64,000 nucleotides of DNA. It comes from Clostridium frigidicarnis. Its GTDB lineage: Bacteria; Bacillota; Clostridia; Clostridiales; Clostridiaceae. This document shows, one piece after another, positions 25,106-34,738 of this stretch. Position numbers and translations under genes: made by a program. Below the pieces are notes generated by a model. The model worked only from the letters and a program-made list of their open reading frames with translations, was not told the DNA's origin and searched no databases. The stretch's first letter is position 1, and each line of letters starts with the position of its first letter. Where the stretch lies: positions 1-64,000 of the forward strand of contig NZ_FOKI01000013.1 of the NCBI RefSeq assembly GCF_900111985.1, given 5' to 3'.

Positions 25106-26962
25106 CTATGAAACCTGTTCTTCTCCATCAAATTGACTATTATATAATGATGAATAGAATCCATTAGCAGATAAAAGTTCCTCATGGTTACCTTGTTCTA
25201 CAATATCTCCATCTTTCATTACTAATATCAAATCTGCATCACGTATAGTTGATAATCTATGGGCTATAATAAAACTAGTTCTATCCTTCATAAGATTTTC
25301 CATAGCTTTTTGTATAAGCACCTCTGTACGTGTATCAACAGAACTTGTTGCTTCGTCAAGTATAAGTATCTTTGGATCTGCTAATATAGCACGAGCAATA
25401 GTTAACAGCTGTTTTTGTCCTTGAGATACATTGCTTGCTTCTTCATTTAAAACCATATTATATCCTTCAGGTAATGTTTTTATAAAACGATGAGCATGAG
25501 CAGCTTTTGCAGCTTCAATAACTTCTTCATCACTTGCATCCAAATTACCATAACGAATATTCTCCATTATTTCTCCATTAAATAACCATGTATCTTGAAG
25601 TACCATTCCAAATACTTTTCTTAAATCTTTACGTTTAAAATCTCTTATATCTCTTCCATCTACTAAAATTGATCCACTATTTACATCATAAAATCTCATA
25701 AGAAGTTTAACCATTGTTGTTTTACCTGCTCCTGTAGGCCCTACTATTGCAACCTTCTGTCCTGGTTTAACATTTATTGAAAAATCATTAACTATAATTT
25801 TATCTGGATCATATCCAAAATGTACATCTTTAAAAGAAACTTCTCCCTTTATATCTGTAATATCAACATTTTCATTTGTTTCTTCAATTTCTTCTTCTTC
25901 ACCTAAAAACTCAAATACTCTTTCTGCTGCTGCTGCTGTTGACTGAAGTACATTAGCAATTTGAGCAGTTTGTGCTATTGGTTGTGTAAATGAACGAACA
26001 TATTGAATGAAAGAAAGTATATCTCCAACTTCTATTGCTTTTTTAATTGCAAGAATTCCACCTAATATAGACACTATTACATATCCTATATTTCCTATAA
26101 AAGTCATTATAGGCATCATCATTCCTGATAAAAATTGTGACTTCCATGCTGAATGATATAACTCACCATTTAGTTCATCAAAACCTTTTACTGCGTCTTC
26201 TTCTCCATTAAATGCTTTCATTATAGTGTGTCCACCATAAATCTCTTCTACATGACCATTAAGATGACCTAAGAATTTTTGTTGTTGTTTAAAATATTTT
26301 TGTGATTTTTTAACAACCATTGATATAAATATAATTGATAATGGAATTATTAACATAGCTGCAAGTGTCATAACCCAACTTATAGAAAACATCATTATCA
26401 ATACACCTATTATTGTTGTTATAGCTGTAAGCATTTGAGACATACTTTGATTTAAAGTTTGGCTTACTGTATCTACATCATTTGTAACTCTTGATAAAAC
26501 TTCTCCATGAGTCCTCTTATCAAAATATCCAAGAGGCATACGATTAAACTTTTCTGATATTTCTTTTCTTAGTTTATAGGATATTTTTTGAGCTACTCCC
26601 GACATAACATATCCTTGTATTATTCCAAAGACCGCACTTATAATATACAGTCCAAGTAAAAACACTGCAATATTTCCTATATACCCAAAGTCTATTGCTG
26701 CACCTTCTACTCCTGATACTTTGCTTACCAAGCCTTCAAAGAGCTTTGTTGTAGCCTTACCTAATATTTTAGGTCCAACTATTGAAAAAGCAGCACTTCC
26801 AATCGCAAAGATTAGTACAATTACTATAGATAGGCTATATGGCTTTAAATATTCAAGGAGCTTTTTCATGGTGCCCTTGAAATCTTTAGCTTTTTCAAAG
26901 TTCATTTTTCCATGACCACCGCCAAAGCCTTTGTCCATACCTTTATCATTTTTATTACTCAT
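25106..26962 (-). CDS. ABC exporter half-transporter, catalytically complete subunit
   Basis: The 618-residue protein fuses a six-helix type IV exporter domain (about 30-340) with an ATPase domain. Walker A is GPTGAGKTT, the signature is VSQGQKQL, Walker B is ILILDEATSSVD with the catalytic Glu, and the switch His is in IIAHRLST. The N-terminus is Gly/Lys/Asp-rich and soluble. Its start overlaps the stop of the 753-residue partner (TAATG), so the two probably form a heterodimeric drug or lipid exporter. A divergent MarR gene upstream suggests control by a toxic compound. The substrate is unknown. Confidence 0.92.
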   Translation of the reverse strand: MSNKNDKGMDKGFGGGHGKMNFEKAKDFKGTMKKLLEYLKPYSLSIVIVLIFAIGSAAFSIVGPKILGKATTKLFEGLVSKVSGVEGAAIDFGYIGNIAVFLLGLYIISAVFGIIQGYVMSGVAQKISYKLRKEISEKFNRMPLGYFDKRTHGEVLSRVTNDVDTVSQTLNQSMSQMLTAITTIIGVLIMMFSISWVMTLAAMLIIPLSIIFISMVVKKSQKYFKQQQKFLGHLNGHVEEIYGGHTIMKAFNGEEDAVKGFDELNGELYHSAWKSQFLSGMMMPIMTFIGNIGYVIVSILGGILAIKKAIEVGDILSFIQYVRSFTQPIAQTAQIANVLQSTAAAAERVFEFLGEEEEIEETNENVDITDIKGEVSFKDVHFGYDPDKIIVNDFSINVKPGQKVAIVGPTGAGKTTMVKLLMRFYDVNSGSILVDGRDIRDFKRKDLRKVFGMVLQDTWLFNGEIMENIRYGNLDASDEEVIEAAKAAHAHRFIKTLPEGYNMVLNEEASNVSQGQKQLLTIARAILADPKILILDEATSSVDTRTEVLIQKAMENLMKDRTSFIIAHRLSTIRDADLILVMKDGDIVEQGNHEELLSANGFYSSLYNSQFDGEEQVS

Positions 26963-29223
26963 TATGCTAGCTCCTCCTTTGAAAGTTGTGATAAAGCAAT
27001 TTGCTTATATACTTCACATTTTTCCATAAGTTCACTATGGGTTCCTATTCCAACCATTTTTCCTTCATCTAAAACAACAATTTGTTCTGCATGCATTATA
27101 GTACTAATTCTTTGAGCAACTAAAAGTACTGTGCTTTCTGCAGTCTTTTCTTTTAATGCCTTACGTAATGCTGCATCTGTTTTAAAATCAAGAGCTGAAA
27201 AACTGTCATCAAATATATATATTTCTGGTTTTTTTACTATAGCACGCGCAATAGAAAGTCTTTGTTTCTGTCCACCTGAAACATTAGTTCCACCTTGTGA
27301 AATTTCTGTATCAAATCCCTCTGATTTTGAACTGATAAATTCCATAGCTTGGGCTATTTCAGAAGCTCTTAATAACTCTTCTTCTGTTGCATTCTTTTTA
27401 CCATATTTTAAATTACTATCTATTGTTCCTGAGAATAAAATTCCCTTTTGAGGTACATATCCAATTTTATCTCTTAACTCATGTTGTTTTACATTTTTAA
27501 CATTTACTCCATCAACTAATATTTCTCCCTCTGTAGAATCATAAAAACGAGGAACTAAATTAACAAGAGTTGATTTTCCACTACCTGTACTTCCTATAAA
27601 GGCTGTTGTTTCACCTGGCTTAGCTACAAATGTTATATCACTTATAACATTTTCTTCTGCACCCGGATATTTAAATCCAACATTTTTGAACTCAACATAT
27701 CCATTTTTATCTTCATTAAATTCCTCATCTGTTGTAGGATCGTTTATAGTTGCTTCTGTATCTAACACTTCAGTTATACGTTGTGCTGAAACTGATGCAC
27801 GAGGAAGCATTATTGAAATCATTGATAACATTAAGAAAGACATTATTATTTGCATTGTATACTGCATAAATGCCATCATATTACCAACTTGCATTGTTCC
27901 TGCATCAACTTGATGTGATCCAACCCAAACTATAAGAATGGTAATACAGTTCATTATAAGCATCATTAATGGCATCATGCTTGACATTATACGATTTACA
28001 AAAAGATTTGTTTTTGTAAGGTCTTTATTTACATTATCAAATTTCTTTTCTTCATGTTTTTCAGTACTAAATGCACGTATAACTAACATTCCAGTAAGAA
28101 GTTCACGTGTTACAAGATTTAATTTATCAATAATTTTTTGAATTCTTTTAAATCTTGGTATAGCCATTCCAAACAATACAACAACTAATGTAAGAATTGC
28201 CATAACTGCAACTGCAATAATCCAAGCCATTGAAACATCAGTATTTATAACTTTTATTATTCCACCAACACCTAATATTGGTGCATAGAATACTATCTTA
28301 AATATCATAACAGTAAACATTTGTATCTGTTGAATATCATTTGTACTACGAGTTATAAGTGATGCTGTTGAGAAATTATTAAGTTCTACATTAGAAAAAT
28401 TTGTAACCTTCTCAAATACATTTTTACGAAGATTTTTACTAAGCCCTGCTGCAATTCTAGCTGATAGCAATCCAACAATTACTGTAGCTGCCATACTAAC
28501 AAGAGCTATACCTACCATTAATAATCCTGTAAACAGTATATAGTTTAATTGTTGTTTACTTGTATCTATACCTATGATTCCATATTCATCATGTATATAA
28601 GATACTGCAGACTGTGTAAGCATACTTTCTGGCATTTCTTCAAATTTTTCATCTATACCTGTTCTCATCTCTTTAAGCTTTTCTTCTGGCATTTTTGAAA
28701 GTATTACAAATGGATCCATACCCTCTGCTCCTTGAGTAATTTCACCTTGCTGTTTCGGTGCTCCATCATTCATATCTTTATTGCTTTCCATTCCTTGTAA
28801 CCCATCTTTCTCAATGCCAAGAGTTATAAGAATTGGTTTAGCCATTATTGTATTTAATTCATCATTTACTTTTTTATTTTTAGTATTTAATTTATAAAGT
28901 GGTTCATTTTTAAGTTCTGGATATTTTTTCACGTAATCATTATATTCAGTTTCGTTAAGGGTATCTTTATTCAATAATATATAATTATCCAACACCTTTT
29001 GGTTCTCATCACTATTCATAAAAAGGCTTAATTTGTCAAGCTCACTTTTACGAATAACATCAGGAACTGCATTTTTAACACCCTCCTGTTGAATTCCTAC
29101 ATTTACAATATTAGACATGTAATCTGGAAGTGATAAGTCACAGGTTGCTTGTACTAAAAGCAATGCGATTATAACCAGAATTGATATTGTAAATTGTTTT
29201 AAATATTTAACTAACTTAAACAT
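26962..29223 (-). CDS. ABC exporter half-transporter with extracytoplasmic insertion and degenerate site
   Basis: This 753-residue partner has TM1 (about 10-28), then a roughly 200-residue insertion predicted outside the membrane, then five helices and the ATPase. Walker A is GSTGSGKST and the signature VSGGQKQR. Walker B reads IYIFDDSFSALD, with Asp in place of the catalytic Glu. The switch residue is Gln in VAQRIST rather than His. Such degenerate sites are typical of one subunit in heterodimeric exporters. GGAGGAG precedes the ATG. It is the first gene of the pair and lies opposite marR. Confidence 0.92.
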   Translation of the reverse strand: MFKLVKYLKQFTISILVIIALLLVQATCDLSLPDYMSNIVNVGIQQEGVKNAVPDVIRKSELDKLSLFMNSDENQKVLDNYILLNKDTLNETEYNDYVKKYPELKNEPLYKLNTKNKKVNDELNTIMAKPILITLGIEKDGLQGMESNKDMNDGAPKQQGEITQGAEGMDPFVILSKMPEEKLKEMRTGIDEKFEEMPESMLTQSAVSYIHDEYGIIGIDTSKQQLNYILFTGLLMVGIALVSMAATVIVGLLSARIAAGLSKNLRKNVFEKVTNFSNVELNNFSTASLITRSTNDIQQIQMFTVMIFKIVFYAPILGVGGIIKVINTDVSMAWIIAVAVMAILTLVVVLFGMAIPRFKRIQKIIDKLNLVTRELLTGMLVIRAFSTEKHEEKKFDNVNKDLTKTNLFVNRIMSSMMPLMMLIMNCITILIVWVGSHQVDAGTMQVGNMMAFMQYTMQIIMSFLMLSMISIMLPRASVSAQRITEVLDTEATINDPTTDEEFNEDKNGYVEFKNVGFKYPGAEENVISDITFVAKPGETTAFIGSTGSGKSTLVNLVPRFYDSTEGEILVDGVNVKNVKQHELRDKIGYVPQKGILFSGTIDSNLKYGKKNATEEELLRASEIAQAMEFISSKSEGFDTEISQGGTNVSGGQKQRLSIARAIVKKPEIYIFDDSFSALDFKTDAALRKALKEKTAESTVLLVAQRISTIMHAEQIVVLDEGKMVGIGTHSELMEKCEVYKQIALSQLSKEELA

Positions 29224-29274
29224 TATTTAGTCTCCTCCCTAGTAATCTGTATCCATTTAAGAATTTCTAATAGA

Positions 29275-29311
29275 ATTTATCCTCTATCATAGCACTTAGT
29301 CATAGGATAAA
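29275..29311. repeat. Dyad in the ABC operon leader
   Basis: TTTATCCT-C-TAT and ATA-GGATAAA form imperfect arms about 55 bases upstream of the exporter start codon. It could be an operator or a 5'-UTR hairpin. The rest of 29224-29692 is AT-rich and has no recognised gene. Confidence 0.45.
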
Positions 29312-29590
29312 TCTTTTAAGTTCCATGTATTCTGTTCTATGATAATATTGATTATACTTTTATAACTATTATATGTCAATAATAATTTTTATTGTATAAT
29401 TAATTTTTATAGGTTATAATTAATTCATAGGTTACATTTTTGTTTATAGATTCTATAATAAGAATATATTGTATTTTACTAAAATATAATGTTCATCGTT
29501 TTCAAATTATACATTGATATTTTAATCAAATATAAATGTATAATTTACATAAATTTTAATTATTATCAAATGATTCTTAGCTTTAGACGG

Positions 29591-29609
29591 ACTTTACTTA
29601 AAGTAAAGT
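29591..29609. promoter_or_regulatory. Probable MarR operator
   Basis: ACTTTACTT-A-AAGTAAAGT is a perfect 19-base palindrome in the divergent region between marR and the ABC exporter genes. Its length and symmetry suit a MarR dimer. Confidence 0.6.
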
Positions 29610-29728
29610 ATTACTCCAGATGAATCTTAGAATAACTTATCCAAGTGCCTAGAAATGCTTAACCTCTATTTAAGAATTGATAGCATTATAAATTGTATCT
29701 ATTGGATAAAAATATTATTGAAAGGCAG

Positions 29729-30217
29729 GTGAAAAAACTGATTTTAAGTATTAATAATTTAAAATCAGAATGTATGGACAATTTAAATTTAAATGGGTTA
29801 TCTAATAATCTATATGATTTGATGATGATATTACACAAAAAAGTATTTAACATGGGTGAAATAATGAAAACCTTTCCTGTTCCACCATCACATGTTAAAG
29901 TAATATTTTTTCTATCACATAATGGACCATGTCCTGTTTCTATGATAGCTAAAGATTTAGAAATATCAAAGCCTAATATGACTCCTATTATAGACAAGTT
30001 GCTTTCTGAGGGATTGGTCAATAGATGTTATGATGAGAATGATAGAAGAATAATTATAATTGAATTAACGGACGAGGCTCGCAAACTTTTTAAACGCCAA
30101 CAACAAAAAATTAAAGATATGCTATGCGATAAAATATCTCATCTAGATGCTGATGATCTAGATTCTTTAAATCTCATAGTTCCTAAGATGTTGAAAATAA
30201 CATCTAAGCTAGATTAA
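29729..30217 (+). CDS. MarR family transcriptional regulator
   Basis: This winged-helix regulator shows the MarR core: PSHVKVIFFLSHNGPCPVSMIAKDL, EISKPNMTPIIDKLLSEGLV (recognition helix), and a wing NRCYDENDRRIIIIELT. Long flanking helices would form the dimer. The start is uncertain: GTG at 29729 has a weak RBS (GAAAGG), while an in-frame TTG at 29693 would add 12 residues. It is divergent from the ABC exporter genes and probably represses them and itself through the palindrome at 29591. A hairpin repeat directly after the stop may act as its terminator. Confidence 0.88.
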   Translation: MKKLILSINNLKSECMDNLNLNGLSNNLYDLMMILHKKVFNMGEIMKTFPVPPSHVKVIFFLSHNGPCPVSMIAKDLEISKPNMTPIIDKLLSEGLVNRCYDENDRRIIIIELTDEARKLFKRQQQKIKDMLCDKISHLDADDLDSLNLIVPKMLKITSKLD

Positions 30218-30221
30218 ATAA

Positions 30222-30287
30222 GGCACATGAAAGAAACTAACAAGTCAAAGATGTTAGCATACTGACTTGTTATTTTTTGAATGTGCC
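30222..30287. repeat. Interspersed hairpin repeat, copy A
   Basis: GGCACAT...ATGTGCC are the outer arms and AACAAGTCA...TGACTTGTT the inner arms of this 66-base element. A closely related copy with a central insertion lies at 41621-41735, and a possible diverged one at 35352-35469. Here it may serve as the marR terminator. Confidence 0.75.
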
Positions 30288-30302
30288 TAATATTATATAA
30301 GT

Positions 30303-30350
30303 AAAAAAACTATGAAATCATAATTTAAAAATAGATTTCATAGTTTTTTA
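30303..30350. terminator. Bidirectional terminator between marR and the hydrogenase operon
   Basis: AAAAAACTATGAAATC and GATTTCATAGTTTTTT pair perfectly around 14 bases. It lies 40 bases after the hydrogenase stop codon on the minus strand. Confidence 0.88.
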
Positions 30351-30390
30351 TTTATATATATTAACGCATTATTTTAATCTCAGATAAATT

Positions 30391-31854
30391 TTAGTGCCTA
30401 TGAAGATTTATATCACTTAAATCAAGTGCTCTTAAAGAATCTTTAATGTTACGCTCTATAGCTTCACTTGCATACTTATCAACTAATTTTTGATCTTTAG
30501 GCTCATGTGTTAAAGATGCTGCTCCATTTATACATCCACCCTTACATGCCATTCCTTCTATAAAGTTAAATGGTAATTTACCAAACTTCAATAGTTTTAA
30601 AGCCTTATCAATTTCATCTATTCCATTACATGCAGTAGGGTTAAATTTAACATCTGTAATATTTTCTTCTGCTATAACCTCAACTACTGCATCTCTTACT
30701 CCACCATGTCTAGCAAATACTCTACCAAAATGAGATGCATTTTGCATTGCTTCGCTTTCACATTCTGCAACGTTAATTCCATATGCATCTATCATAGCTT
30801 CCAATTCTTCAAATGTCATAACATAATCAGTAGCATCTTTTATATCATCTTGACGAGCCTCTTCCTTTTTAGCTGTACATGGTCCTATAAATACAACAAC
30901 AGCATCTGGATGAGATTTCTTTATAAATCTTGAAACAGCTACCATAGGTGAAACCATTGTAGATATATATTTCGCAAGGTCTGGATAATTTTTCTTCACA
31001 TGAGATACAAATGCTGGACAACAAGAAGTCATCATACATGGTTCCTCATTATTTCCAACTCTATCTACGAATTCAAGCGCTTCATAATATGCTACCATAT
31101 CCGCACCTAATGCAGCTTCAATTACATCTTGGAATCCCATTTTTTTAATAGCACTAACAATTTGTCCAATTTGAGCATTGTATTGAGTTGATATAGCTGG
31201 TGCTATTACTGCATAAACCTTACTTCCACCTTCGGTTTTAGATTTCTCTAAAGCCTTAACTATAGGAACTATTTCACTTCTATCAATTACAGCTCCAAAT
31301 GGACATTTGTAAACACAGGCGCCACAGCTTGAACACTTATCTCTATTTATGCCAACTTTTTTGTCTTCCTTTACTTCAATTGCCTTACTTCCACAAGCTT
31401 TTTTACACGGACGCATTACATCTGATATTGCATTGTAAGGACATGCTTCTTTACATTTTCCGCATTGAACACACTTATCTTGGTCTATGTATGCTTTCCC
31501 ATTAATTGTACTTATTGCATTACGAGGACATACTTGTATACATCTATGAGCAAGACAACCCCTACAAACCTCTGTTACTTTAAATCTTTCTGATGGACAC
31601 TCATCACAAGCTAGGTCTAATATTTCTATAATTGCCTCATCTTTTTTCACAGAATCAACTATTAAATCTATACGTTGAGATATAATTTCTCTTTCTTTAT
31701 ATACGCAGCATCTTGTTATAGGTTCATTCCCCGGAATTATTTCCTTAGGCATTTTATGGCGCTCCTCCATAAGGTTTCCATCTATGGTTTTTCTAACAAC
31801 CTCTTTTAATACTTTGTATTTTATTAATTGCACTTGACTTTCAAATTTTCTCAT
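30391..31854 (-). CDS. [FeFe] hydrogenase-type protein with multiple ferredoxin clusters (group B-like)
   Basis: The ATG at 31854 (GGGAGG, 8 bases upstream) gives 487 residues. The N-terminal part carries Cys motifs for several [4Fe-4S] clusters (CRGCLAHRCIQVCP, CVQCGKCKEACP, CSSCGACVYKCP). The H-cluster domain has L1 TSCCPAFV, L2 GPCTAKKEEA and L3 EGMACKGGCINGAA. These keep the four H-cluster cysteines, and the TSCCPAF form resembles group B enzymes such as clostridial CpIII. It could evolve or oxidise H2 with ferredoxin. It ends the operon begun by a thioredoxin-like ferredoxin and a PAS-hydrogenase. Confidence 0.88.
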   Translation of the reverse strand: MRKFESQVQLIKYKVLKEVVRKTIDGNLMEERHKMPKEIIPGNEPITRCCVYKEREIISQRIDLIVDSVKKDEAIIEILDLACDECPSERFKVTEVCRGCLAHRCIQVCPRNAISTINGKAYIDQDKCVQCGKCKEACPYNAISDVMRPCKKACGSKAIEVKEDKKVGINRDKCSSCGACVYKCPFGAVIDRSEIVPIVKALEKSKTEGGSKVYAVIAPAISTQYNAQIGQIVSAIKKMGFQDVIEAALGADMVAYYEALEFVDRVGNNEEPCMMTSCCPAFVSHVKKNYPDLAKYISTMVSPMVAVSRFIKKSHPDAVVVFIGPCTAKKEEARQDDIKDATDYVMTFEELEAMIDAYGINVAECESEAMQNASHFGRVFARHGGVRDAVVEVIAEENITDVKFNPTACNGIDEIDKALKLLKFGKLPFNFIEGMACKGGCINGAASLTHEPKDQKLVDKYASEAIERNIKDSLRALDLSDINLHRH

Positions 31855-31867
31855 TTTTTTATCCTCC

Positions 31868-33028
31868 CTAATAGTATTCCACCTCAACGACTTTTCCAAG
31901 ACCTTGAAGAACATTTTGTAAATCCTTCAATAATTTATACTTAATACTTAACTCTTCTGGAAAATCTGGATTTTGATGAGCAGGGTTAATTGCTCTTCCA
32001 ACCATCATGTACAAATGAGTACAATCTTCAAAAAGCATTTTCGCTAATTTTGCTGCTCCATTATTTTCATACAAAAAACTTATGTCTATCGATGAATTAA
32101 TTTTTTCAAGCATTTCAAGAGCAGCTCTAACAGTAAGCACTCCTTCTGTAACAAGATCTATTCCTTTAATATAACCTATAGGTGGAATTTCTCTATTATT
32201 ATAATCAATTATAGTTTCAATTTCTTCACCTAGTTCTCTAGATACAATATTTGCTGCTGTGCCTCCACATACAATTTTTTTTCCTTTAGAGCACATCAAA
32301 TAATCCACCATAATTTTATCCCTGTGTCTATCTTTAGGTGGCCCTGAAAAAAGAGTTACCTTTTTAGGTTCGATTAATTTCATTGTTACAGCAGTAGTAT
32401 CGTCACCTGGTTCCCCAACATATAAAGCGTCGCAAGCATCCAGTACTTTGCTAGTTACTAATTTTGCAGATAATTCACTATGTGGCATATCCTCTATAAA
32501 GGCCGCTATGTCATTCCATCCCCAACCTAAATTCATGGTATTTCCTACACCTGCATGAATAGCACCATCACTAACAAAAACTAATGTGTCGCCTTCCTTG
32601 AGCTTAACTCTACTTTCCTTTATTTTTCTTCCATTTATCTCTTTCACGATACTTTTTATAAATTGAATTTTATTGTTGTGAATAAAAAATATACTTGGAC
32701 TATCAAATTCTACAATATAAGCCATACCATCTGTATCTACTTCTACTATTGTAAATGTAGAGTATGCTAGTTTTCTTACTTGACATACTGGCAATGTTTG
32801 CATTATTGTGTCAACAACTTCTTCAATAGAAAGACCTTCCTTAAGCATTGTTATTGCTATTTTTGCTGTTAATGTTGCAAGAATATTTGCTTTCACTCCA
32901 CTGCCTAAACCGTCAGAGAGCACAGCAATACAGCTGTGTGCTGATCTATAGAACTCTACAATATCACCACACAACTCTTCTCCAACCTTATTTAAGCTTG
33001 ATGCTGCATAATCTACAAAGAAACTCAT
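31868..33028 (-). CDS. SpoIIE/PP2C-type serine phosphatase in the hydrogenase operon
   Basis: This 386-residue cytoplasmic protein has the PP2C-SpoIIE fold: IAVLSDGLGSGVKANILATL (metal-binding Asp), EFDSPSIFFI, TLVFVSDGAI and GEPGDDTTAVTMKL (second metal Asp pair). A further ~150-residue C-terminal region (PKKVTLFSGPPKDRH...) is of unknown fold. The start follows the sensor hydrogenase stop immediately (TAGATG). A phosphatase between two hydrogenase-type genes suggests that redox or H2 status is relayed by Ser/Thr dephosphorylation. No kinase or anti-sigma partner is in the window. Confidence 0.88.
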   Translation of the reverse strand: MSFFVDYAASSLNKVGEELCGDIVEFYRSAHSCIAVLSDGLGSGVKANILATLTAKIAITMLKEGLSIEEVVDTIMQTLPVCQVRKLAYSTFTIVEVDTDGMAYIVEFDSPSIFFIHNNKIQFIKSIVKEINGRKIKESRVKLKEGDTLVFVSDGAIHAGVGNTMNLGWGWNDIAAFIEDMPHSELSAKLVTSKVLDACDALYVGEPGDDTTAVTMKLIEPKKVTLFSGPPKDRHRDKIMVDYLMCSKGKKIVCGGTAANIVSRELGEEIETIIDYNNREIPPIGYIKGIDLVTEGVLTVRAALEMLEKINSSIDISFLYENNGAAKLAKMLFEDCTHLYMMVGRAINPAHQNPDFPEELSIKYKLLKDLQNVLQGLGKVVEVEYY

Positions 33029-34726
33029 CTAATCAACCTCTTCTCCTTGTACTAATCGTTTTAATTTAGTCAAAGATACCTTTGTTTCTGCGGTTGTTTC
33101 TCCTAACAAACTAGCTATTTCTTGAGCAACCCTCATCTGTTTATCTATAACATACTGGGCTACCTCGACAGCATTAATTTTCATTTGCTGATATTTTTCT
33201 TCCTGATTCAAAGTTTCTGTAAAATCATTTATAACTATCAACATAGAATCTGAATCTTTGATTTTAATTATACTCTCAAGAACGGTTGCATTTTGTTCTT
33301 TTAAATACGCTTTTTTACTTATGCTATTTTCATTAGATTGTGTTAACTCGTTTATCATATCCACTTCCATAAGTGCAGATAAATTTATTCCAATAGCCCA
33401 TTTCTTCTTTATTTTAAAAAATGTTTCTGCAGCAGGATTTAAGTCTACAATATCATTTTTCTTATTAATAACAACAACAATTGTTGGTGTTATATCAAAA
33501 ATTACATTGGAAAGATTTTCTGCTTTTTGTTTCATATATGGCAGACACATTGTCAATTCAGCCATTCCATTATAAACTGCAACAGCTTTATCTCTACATG
33601 TATCATATCCACAAGTACCACAATTTAATTCATCCCTAGAGCTATATTTACCTATATTCTCAAGAATTTCTCTTATTTCTTTTTCACTTGGTTCTTTTAA
33701 TGGTTTTAATTTAGCATCAAAAGTCTTACCCATGCTTATTTTATTGCAAAATTCTTCTAGCGAATCTGCATATTTTTCATCTTTATTTGCATATTTTCTT
33801 ATCAATTGTTGTTTTTCCTGAATAATAAGTTCACTTTCTGGCATTGCCGGCCCATTAATGCATCCATAATCGCATAAACTCATTTCTATGAATCTATCTT
33901 TAAATCTTCCATTCTTTATTTTTTTTAAGACTGTAAGACATTGCTCCATGCCATGAACATGTAATAATTCCCTTTTTATCTTATTTTTATCCATACTATC
34001 AGTTATTCCACCTAGTATTGGATAGATTCTTTCTTTTGTTGCTATAGCATCAAGTGGAATTTTTTCACATTTTCCCAAGTCTATATTTTTACATTGAAAC
34101 AAGCTTATTAATTCCTCAAAAGTCATTACTGCATCTATAGAATCTTCTTCCTTAGCCTCATTCTTTTTGGCTATACATGGTCCTATAAAAACAACCTTTG
34201 TATCTTGTCCATACTTTTCCTTCATTAATCGTCCATGACAAGCCATTGGAGATATAACTGGGACAAGATTTGGAATAAGTTCTGAATGATGTTTTTGAAT
34301 AAGTTCATTTAAGGATGGACAGCAACTTGTAATATAGCAAGTTTCGTCTAACCTTGATGCATATTCTTCATACACCTTATTTACTAATCTAGCACCTATT
34401 GCGGTTTCCTCTACATAGTTGAACCCAATAGATTTAAGTGCACCACATATCTTATCACTTAATGTCTCAAAAGCTACAACAAAAGAAGGAGCTAAAGATA
34501 CGGCAATAGTTTCTCCATCTTCTAGAAACTTTTTAATTACATATACATCACTTTCAATCTCTTTAGCATTTTTGGGGCAAGCCTTTATACATTTTCCACA
34601 TGCAATACATCTTTCCTCAAGTATTTCAGCTTGATCGTTCTTCACCTTTACTGCCTTAACCTTGCAAGCTCTAACACACGAGTAACAATGCTTGCAATTA
34701 GTTTTTGAAAAGTTAATAACCCCCAT
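33029..34726 (-). CDS. PAS-domain [FeFe]-hydrogenase-like sensor (group C, HydS-like)
   Basis: The 565-residue protein has, in order: two [4Fe-4S] motifs (CKHCYSCVRACK; CIACGKCIKACP), an H-cluster domain (TSCCPSL; GPCIAKKNE; LCDYGCINGPA), an Fe-S motif CGTCGYDTC with a later CLPYMKQ (about 370-400), and a PAS domain (TPTIVVVINKKNDIVDLNPAA). A short helical C-terminus carries no output domain. This architecture is that of putative H2-sensing group C hydrogenases. The signal probably goes to the phosphatase encoded next. AAGGAGG precedes the ATG. Confidence 0.9.
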   Translation of the reverse strand: MGVINFSKTNCKHCYSCVRACKVKAVKVKNDQAEILEERCIACGKCIKACPKNAKEIESDVYVIKKFLEDGETIAVSLAPSFVVAFETLSDKICGALKSIGFNYVEETAIGARLVNKVYEEYASRLDETCYITSCCPSLNELIQKHHSELIPNLVPVISPMACHGRLMKEKYGQDTKVVFIGPCIAKKNEAKEEDSIDAVMTFEELISLFQCKNIDLGKCEKIPLDAIATKERIYPILGGITDSMDKNKIKRELLHVHGMEQCLTVLKKIKNGRFKDRFIEMSLCDYGCINGPAMPESELIIQEKQQLIRKYANKDEKYADSLEEFCNKISMGKTFDAKLKPLKEPSEKEIREILENIGKYSSRDELNCGTCGYDTCRDKAVAVYNGMAELTMCLPYMKQKAENLSNVIFDITPTIVVVINKKNDIVDLNPAAETFFKIKKKWAIGINLSALMEVDMINELTQSNENSISKKAYLKEQNATVLESIIKIKDSDSMLIVINDFTETLNQEEKYQQMKINAVEVAQYVIDKQMRVAQEIASLLGETTAETKVSLTKLKRLVQGEEVD

Positions 34727-34738
34727 GAAATATCCTCC

